This document shows positions 51,945 through 56,458 of a stretch of DNA of 56,458 nucleotides, in pieces; position 1 is the stretch's first letter; each line of letters opens with the position of its first letter. This DNA is from Mesorhizobium sp. BR1-1-16. Its GTDB lineage: Bacteria; Pseudomonadota; Alphaproteobacteria; Rhizobiales; Kaistiaceae. Location of the stretch: NCBI RefSeq assembly GCF_020165495.1, contig NZ_JAIUIE010000019.1, positions 1 through 56,458 on the forward strand, read 5' to 3'. The translations under genes and the position numbers were made by a program. The notes under the pieces were generated by a model. It saw only the letters and a list, made by a program, of their open reading frames with translations, was not told where the DNA came from and did no database searches.

Positions 51945-52574
51945 ATGGCGAGCGTAACGGTCATCAACCATCCCCTGGTACAGCATAAGCTGACCATCAT
52001 GCGGGATAGGCACACTTCGACGGCCGGGTTCCGTCAGCTCCTGCGCGAGATCGCGACCCTGCTCTGCTATGAGGTCACCCGCGACCTCGAAATGACAACT
52101 ACGACGATCGAAACGCCGCTCGCCGAGATGAAGGCGCCAACGCTTGCCGGCAAGAAGCTGGTCTTCGCCTCGGTGCTGCGCGCTGGCAATGGCCTGCTCG
52201 AGGGCATGCTCGACCTCGTGCCTGCGGCGCGCGTGGCGCATGTCGGCCTTTATCGTGACCCGAAGACGCTGCAGGCGGTCGAATATTACTTCAAGGCGCC
52301 CGACGACCTCGACGAACGGCTGACGATCGTCGTCGATCCCATGCTCGCAACCGCGAATTCCGCCATCGCCGCCGTCGACCGACTGCAGGAGCGCGGCGCC
52401 AAGGACATCCGCTTCGTCTGCCTGCTCGCCGCGCCCGAGGGCATCGACAAGTTTCACGGCACACATCCTGACGTCCCGATCTTCACCGCCTCGATCGACA
52501 AATATCTGAACGACAAAGGCTATATCGTCCCGGGCCTCGGCGACGCCGGCGACCGGATGTACGGCACCAAATGA
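51945..52574 (+). CDS. upp: Uracil phosphoribosyltransferase
   Basis: The 209-residue length is that of the family. It begins [18 protein letters not shown], has the [19 protein letters not shown] region, the PRPP-binding [18 protein letters not shown] and the uracil-site end [16 protein letters not shown]. It makes UMP from uracil and PRPP in pyrimidine salvage. An open extension back to 51891 is not part of the family. Confidence 0.97.
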   Translation: MASVTVINHPLVQHKLTIMRDRHTSTAGFRQLLREIATLLCYEVTRDLEMTTTTIETPLAEMKAPTLAGKKLVFASVLRAGNGLLEGMLDLVPAARVAHVGLYRDPKTLQAVEYYFKAPDDLDERLTIVVDPMLATANSAIAAVDRLQERGAKDIRFVCLLAAPEGIDKFHGTHPDVPIFTASIDKYLNDKGYIVPGLGDAGDRMYGTK

Positions 52575-52599
52575 CGGCTAGCCGTCAGACGGGACGAGG

Positions 52600-53346
52600 A
52601 TGAGCTTCACGCCGGACGAGATCGAGCGTTACGCCCGCCATCTTGTGCTTGCCGAGGTCGGGGGACCGGGCCAGCAGAGATTGAAGGCGGCGCGGGTGCT
52701 TGTCATCGGCGCCGGCGGGCTCGGCTCCCCGGTCATCCAATATCTGGCCGCCGCAGGAATCGGCACGATCGGCGTCGTCGACGACGATATCGTCTCGCTG
52801 TCCAACCTGCAGCGCCAGGTTCTGCATGACGGAGCGTCGATCGGGACCGCCAAGGTGGCGAGCGCCGCGCTCTCCGTTGCGAGGCTCAACCCGCATGTCA
52901 CGGTTGAAAGCCACGCGGTGCGGCTGACCGCCGATAATGCCGATGCGCTGATCGAAGCCTTCGACATCATCGTCGACGGATCCGACAATTTCGCAACGCG
53001 CTTCCTGGTGGCGGACCGCGCTGCCGCCCTGCACCGGCCGCTGGTAGCGGCGGCGGTCGGGCGCTTCGATGGCTCGCTCACCGTGCTGAAGCCATTCGAG
53101 GAGACCGACGGCCGCCCGAATCCGGGCTATCGCGATCTCTTTCCAGAGCCCCCGCCGGCCGGCCTCGTCCCGACCTGCGCAGAGGCCGGGATCCTCGGCG
53201 CCGTCGTCGGTGTTCTCGGGACGCTGCAGGCGGCCGAGGTTCTGAAGCTGATCCTTGGCATCGGCGAACCGCTTGTCGGCCGGCTGCTGCTCGTCGACAT
53301 GCTTTCGATGCGCTTCGAGACCATCAGCTATCGGCGGCGTTCATGA
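52600..53346 (+). CDS. moeB: MoeB/ThiF-type sulfur-carrier adenylyltransferase
   Basis: The 248-residue protein has the E1-like layout: ERYARHLVLAEVGGPGQQRL at the start, VLVIGAGGLGSPVIQYLAAAG (nucleotide site), DDDIVSLSNLQRQVLH and a catalytic-type Cys in VPTCAEAGILG. Such enzymes adenylate the C-terminal Gly of MoaD or ThiS for molybdopterin or thiamine synthesis. The paired CxxC zinc motifs of classic MoeB are not seen, so the partner is not certain. It lies 25 bases downstream of upp. Confidence 0.87.
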   Translation: MSFTPDEIERYARHLVLAEVGGPGQQRLKAARVLVIGAGGLGSPVIQYLAAAGIGTIGVVDDDIVSLSNLQRQVLHDGASIGTAKVASAALSVARLNPHVTVESHAVRLTADNADALIEAFDIIVDGSDNFATRFLVADRAAALHRPLVAAAVGRFDGSLTVLKPFEETDGRPNPGYRDLFPEPPPAGLVPTCAEAGILGAVVGVLGTLQAAEVLKLILGIGEPLVGRLLLVDMLSMRFETISYRRRS

Positions 53347-53528
53347 CGGGCAGTTGGGCTGGCGCCGAGTGTCAGATGCCCGGCTCCATAAGCAAATCCA
53401 AGGATGGCTGCCGTCACCCTGTCGAGCGAAAGGCGGCCACGGATCAGCGGCGGGTCGGCTTGACGCGGCTCTTGTTCCTCGAAATGGTCGCGGTAAATGC
53501 TGCGAAACAGATAGCTTGCGGGGATCAT
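53328..53528 (-). CDS. Small protein of unknown function, divergent from LacI gene
   Basis: The 66-residue product reads MIPASYLFRSIYRDHFEEQE at its start and has GRLSLDRVTAAILGFAYGAG in the middle. GGGAGC lies eight bases before the ATG at 53528. The start codon is followed upstream by three LacI-type operators, which supports a real, regulated gene. Its end overlaps moeB by 19 bases. I do not recognise the family. Confidence 0.6.
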   Translation of the reverse strand: MIPASYLFRSIYRDHFEEQEPRQADPPLIRGRLSLDRVTAAILGFAYGAGHLTLGASPTARHERRR

Positions 53529-53547
53529 GGTGTGCTCCCATGGCGGA

Positions 53548-53640
53548 TTGAAGCGGTTCAAAACACGTTGATGAATGCTTGAACCGATTCAAAAATAACA
53601 TTTGCCATTCTGATGTCAAGGATTGATTGAACCGATCCAA
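53548..53640. promoter_or_regulatory. Three LacI-type operators
   Basis: Near-palindromes of the TTGAAnCGnTTCAA type are at 53548-53561 (TTGAAGCGGTTCAA), 53579-53592 (TTGAACCGATTCAA) and 53627-53640 (TTGAACCGATCCAA). They lie between the divergent small gene and the lacI-type gene. The spacing is 31 and 48 bases between starts. Self-control by the LacI protein is inferred. Confidence 0.75.
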
Positions 53641-53678
53641 GAACGAGATAGAGTACGGAAAAGAACGGAGCTGCAGGC

Positions 53679-54743
53679 TTGAGTCAGGTCATCAGGCTGT
53701 CCGATGTCGCCAAGGCCGCCGGCGTGTCGCAAGGCACCGCGTCCAACGTGTTCAATCGGCCGGATATCGTGCGCAAGGAAGTGCGCGAGCGCGTCGAGGC
53801 CGCCGCCCGTGCGCTTGGCTATTCCGGCCCGGACCCCCGCGGGCGTTTGTTGCGTGCCGGCAAGGTCAATGCGATCGGCATCGCGACCGCCGAGCCGCTG
53901 TCCTATTTCTTTGACGATCCTTATGCGCGCGTTCTGATGACGGGTGTCAGTCGGGCCTGCGACCTACAGGGTGCTGGCATCTCGCTGGTTTCGGCCGCGA
54001 ATGAAGAGAAGCTCGCCTGGAACATCCAGAGCGCGATCGTCGATGGCTTCGTGCTGCTCTGCATCGAGGGCGGCACCCGCCTCGTGGAACTGACGCGCGA
54101 GCGCAAGCTGCCCTTCGTGGCGCTGGGGCTCGAACATGACGACGAGACGATCTCGATGATCGGCATCGACGATCGTGCCGGCGCGCGCACCATCGCCGCC
54201 CATGTCGCAGCTCTCGGCCATCGGCGGTTTGCGATCCTGTCGCTGCAGCTCGTCGACGGCCATGTCGGCCGGGTCGACGATGCCGCGATCGCGCGCGCGA
54301 TCTACAAGAGTTCGCGCGAGCGCATCGAAGGCTATCGCGCGGCGCTCAGCGACCACGGCATCGACATCGCGACGGTTCCCGTGTTCGAGACCGAGAACGA
54401 ACCAACAAGCGTCGAGGCGGCGCTCGTCGAACTTTTTGGCGGCGCCGAGCCGCCGACCGCGCTTCTTGCGATGTCCGACCGGATCGCCCTGATTGCGCTC
54501 GAATGGCTGGCGGCCCGTGGCATCGCGGTGCCGGCGGATGTCTCCGTCGTGGGCTTCGACGGTGTGCCGGAAGGCGCCCATTCCGAGCCGCCGCTCACCA
54601 CGATGACGCAGCCGATCGAGGAGATCGGGCGCACGGCGGTGGAACTGATCTTCAATGACGCAGACGGTCCACGCCGCCTGTCGGTCGCGGTTGACTTGAC
54701 CATCCGCGAGTCGGTGGGGCCGCCGCCCGCTGGCAATGCCTGA
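53679..54743 (+). CDS. LacI-family transcriptional regulator
   Basis: This 354-residue protein has the LacI HTH and hinge (IRLSDVAKAAGVSQGTASNV, then NRPDIVRKEVRERVEAAARA) and a periplasmic-binding-like sensor domain (AIVDGFVLLCIEGGTRLVEL, DVSVVGFDGVPEGAHSEPPL). The start is a TTG at 53679, the only start that keeps the HTH whole, with CGGAG about 10 bases upstream. Three matching operators lie just upstream, so it controls itself and the small divergent gene, and maybe the aldo/keto reductase downstream. The sugar-like effector is unknown. Confidence 0.9.
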   Translation: MSQVIRLSDVAKAAGVSQGTASNVFNRPDIVRKEVRERVEAAARALGYSGPDPRGRLLRAGKVNAIGIATAEPLSYFFDDPYARVLMTGVSRACDLQGAGISLVSAANEEKLAWNIQSAIVDGFVLLCIEGGTRLVELTRERKLPFVALGLEHDDETISMIGIDDRAGARTIAAHVAALGHRRFAILSLQLVDGHVGRVDDAAIARAIYKSSRERIEGYRAALSDHGIDIATVPVFETENEPTSVEAALVELFGGAEPPTALLAMSDRIALIALEWLAARGIAVPADVSVVGFDGVPEGAHSEPPLTTMTQPIEEIGRTAVELIFNDADGPRRLSVAVDLTIRESVGPPPAGNA

Positions 54744-55089
54744 TATCGCCGGCGCCCGTCAGCCATGGGCCGCCGCTTACCGGAGCTTGCGTGGATCGGG
54801 GCGCACGCGCGGCCAGAGCGAACCGGCAGTCTCAGGCTCTTACGGGGACATTAAGCTCTGGGCGCGATGAGTTCCATCTGAATATTCCATTGGAATGCTG
54901 GAAGCGGCTCGACCATTGTGCCGATGACGCTCGGTGGGCGGCTGATGGCCAGCCTGAGGACACCCTGCACGCCCCACGAAGAGACGGCGATCGCCTGAGC
55001 CCCGCACCAGCCGGCGGCTCGTCGTTTTCCACTTGCCCCCGCCGGTCGCGGTGATCGCGCCGAACCGGCCCCCCGCATGGAGACTGAAC
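54744..55089. other. Intergenic stretch before the aldo/keto reductase gene
   Basis: About 345 bases without a convincing gene. Minus-strand frames ending near 54850 have no recognisable family. No further LacI-type operator was found here by eye. Confidence 0.35.
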
Positions 55090-56121
55090 ATGGAATATCG
55101 CAAGCTCGGCAACAGCGGCACGGTCGTGACCGCCTACTGCCTCGGCACGATGACCTTCGGCGCCGAGTCCGATGAGGCCACCTCGTTCGCGCTGCTCGAC
55201 GACTATGTCGCCGGCGGCGGCAATTTCATCGACACGGCCGACGTCTATAGCGCGGGCGAATCCGAATCGATCATCGGCCGCTGGCTCAAGACCAAGCCGT
55301 CCGCTGCCAACGACCTCGTCATCGCCACCAAGGGACGCTTCCCGATGGGCAGCGGTCCCAACCATATCGGCCTGTCTCGCAAGCATCTCGGCGCGGCGCT
55401 CGACGCATCGCTGAAGCGGCTCGGCATCGAGCAGATCGATCTCTACCAGATGCACGCCTGGGACGCGCTGACGCCGCTCGAGGAAACGCTGCGCTTCCTC
55501 GACGATTCGGTCAGCAACGGCAAGATCGCCTATTACGGCTTCTCGAACTTCCTCGGCTGGCATCTGTCCAAGGCCGTCTGGATGGCCAAGGCCAACGGCT
55601 ATGCGGCCCCGGTCACGCTGCAGCCGCAATATAATCTGCTGGTTCGCGACATCGAACACGAAATCGTACCGGCCTCGCTCGATGCCAACATCGGTCTCCT
55701 GCCCTGGTCGCCGCTCGGCGGCGGCTGGCTTTCGGGCAAGTACAAGCGCGACCAGATGCCGACCGGCGCAACCCGCCTCGGCGAAAATCCGAAGCGCGGC
55801 ATGGAGGCCTTCGATGCCCGCAATGCCAATCCGGTCACCTGGAATGTGATCGGCAAGGTGCAGGACATCGCTGAGGCCCACGGTGTCAGCATGGCTCAGG
55901 TGGCGCTCGCCTGGGTCGCCGCGCAGCCGGCCGTCACATCCGTCATTCTCGGCGCCCGCACGCGGGAACAGCTCGCTGATAATCTCGGCGCAGCCAGCCT
56001 CGTCCTGACCGACGAGGAAATCCAGGCGCTGAACGCGGTGAGCAAGCCGCAGATGTCCGAATATCCCTACGGCACCGCCGGCATCGGCCAGCGCAACCGC
56101 AAGATGGAAGGCGGCCGCTAG
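55090..56121 (+). CDS. Aldo/keto reductase
   Basis: The 343-residue protein has the AKR pattern: MEYRKLGNSGTVVTAYCLGT start, catalytic Asp and Tyr in FIDTADVYSAGESES, Lys in VIATKGRF, His in LYQMHAWD, and the NADP-binding IPLILGARTREQLADNLGA-type block (ILGARTREQLADNLGA). It reduces carbonyls with NADPH. GGAG precedes the ATG at 55090 by about 11 bases; a longer frame to 55033 has no similarity. It may be a target of the upstream LacI regulator. Confidence 0.9.
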   Translation: MEYRKLGNSGTVVTAYCLGTMTFGAESDEATSFALLDDYVAGGGNFIDTADVYSAGESESIIGRWLKTKPSAANDLVIATKGRFPMGSGPNHIGLSRKHLGAALDASLKRLGIEQIDLYQMHAWDALTPLEETLRFLDDSVSNGKIAYYGFSNFLGWHLSKAVWMAKANGYAAPVTLQPQYNLLVRDIEHEIVPASLDANIGLLPWSPLGGGWLSGKYKRDQMPTGATRLGENPKRGMEAFDARNANPVTWNVIGKVQDIAEAHGVSMAQVALAWVAAQPAVTSVILGARTREQLADNLGAASLVLTDEEIQALNAVSKPQMSEYPYGTAGIGQRNRKMEGGR

Positions 56122-56184
56122 CCGCAGGCCCGATACACTGCGCGGTCGGAGCCCAGCGCTCCGGCCGCGCGAACTTCTCGACCG

Positions 56185-56458
56185 CTAGAATTCTGCGGCG
56201 ATGGCGTCGATTTCGAACAGCCAGCGCGGGTCCGCCAGCCCATGCACGAAGAGAAATGTCGAGGTCGGCCTGTGGCTGCCGAAGAAGCCGGTGCGGATCC
56301 GGTTGAAATCCGCCTGCAGGTCCGGCGTCATCTCGACATGACGGGTAAAATAGAGGCCGGTGCGGATGACACTGGCCGGCCCCAGCCCGGCTGAGCGAAG
56401 CACAGCCCCGACATTGTCGAAGGCGAGCTTCGCCTGTTCCAGCAGCCCCTCCCCGACC
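56185..56458 (-). CDS. RidA-family protein, partial (5' end outside window)
   Basis: The visible C-terminal 90 residues contain LLEQAKLAFDNVGAVLRSAG, VIRTGLYFTRHVEMTPDLQA and DPRWLFEIDAIAAEF, the typical order of RidA/YjgF proteins (enamine/imine deaminases or related binding proteins). The start lies beyond the right edge of the window. The catalytic Arg region of RidA (RxxVEVdAIA-type) is LFEIDAIA here without the preceding Arg-Val-Ala, so true RidA activity is doubtful. Confidence 0.75.
   Translation of the reverse strand, partial: VGEGLLEQAKLAFDNVGAVLRSAGLGPASVIRTGLYFTRHVEMTPDLQADFNRIRTGFFGSHRPTSTFLFVHGLADPRWLFEIDAIAAEF

Noticed and set aside
1-56458. CRISPR array or rRNA operon
   Set aside because: No regularly spaced repeats and no rRNA sequence were seen in the window.

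Overview
The window looks like a chromosomal stretch of a high-GC alphaproteobacterium of the order Hyphomicrobiales (Rhizobiales). The pointers are an Irr-type Fur regulator, an Omp25-like beta-barrel protein, the ppa/DUF167/YggT neighbourhood, TAT-exported enzymes and a palindromic intergenic element of rhizobial style. Genus cannot be fixed from sequence alone; a Kaistia-like organism would fit, but that is a guess.

Layout. Bases 1-16606 are mostly backbone: an exported zinc carboxypeptidase-like protein, an L,D-transpeptidase-like lipoprotein, an outer-membrane protein, a PAP2 phosphatase, argG, a PhoD-type phosphatase, irr, an acetyltransferase, an SH3 protein, a 2-hydroxyacid dehydrogenase, a GST and an HlyD/RbbA/ABC-2 export operon. 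The rbbA-like gene carries an apparent one-base deletion that fuses it to the next gene. Bases 16607-46614 are a mosaic accessory region. It starts with a broken tyrosine integrase (amber codon in frame) and ends at a tRNA-Ala(CGC) whose 3' flank carries 11-bp-spaced direct repeats. Inside are an IS3-family end, a chimeric frameshifted ParB/RepB-like pseudogene and an IS630 fragment. This is what a decayed integrative element or repeated island insertion would leave. Bases 46615-56458 are backbone again: YggT, DUF167, ppa, typA, a MarR regulator, upp, moeB, a LacI regulator, an aldo/keto reductase and a partial RidA-family gene.

Two accessory gene sets stand out. (1) 17461-22893: a LysR regulator followed by a tightly coupled ECF transporter (S, fused A-A', T), an NTF2/SnoaL-like protein and a flavodoxin-fold NAD(P)H oxidoreductase. 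This looks like uptake of a small molecule plus its modification, with the substrate unknown. (2) 24995-34126: a complete Dpp/Opp-type ABC importer with two S33 (proline-iminopeptidase-like) hydrolases, an amidohydrolase and a convergent LuxR-type regulator with no luxI. An 18-bp lux-box-like dyad lies in the divergent promoter region. The layout resembles the PipR/OryR-type plant-responsive LuxR-solo loci, but the ligand pocket keeps AHL-type residues except for one Pro-to-Ala change.

Smaller accessory units are a flavin amine oxidase/SDR/Lrp cluster, a divergent LysR-NTF2 pair, an orphan protein of unknown family, and a CDP-alcohol phosphatidyltransferase coupled to a sulfatase/LTA-synthase-like membrane enzyme. 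All calls are from reading the sequence; no database search was run.
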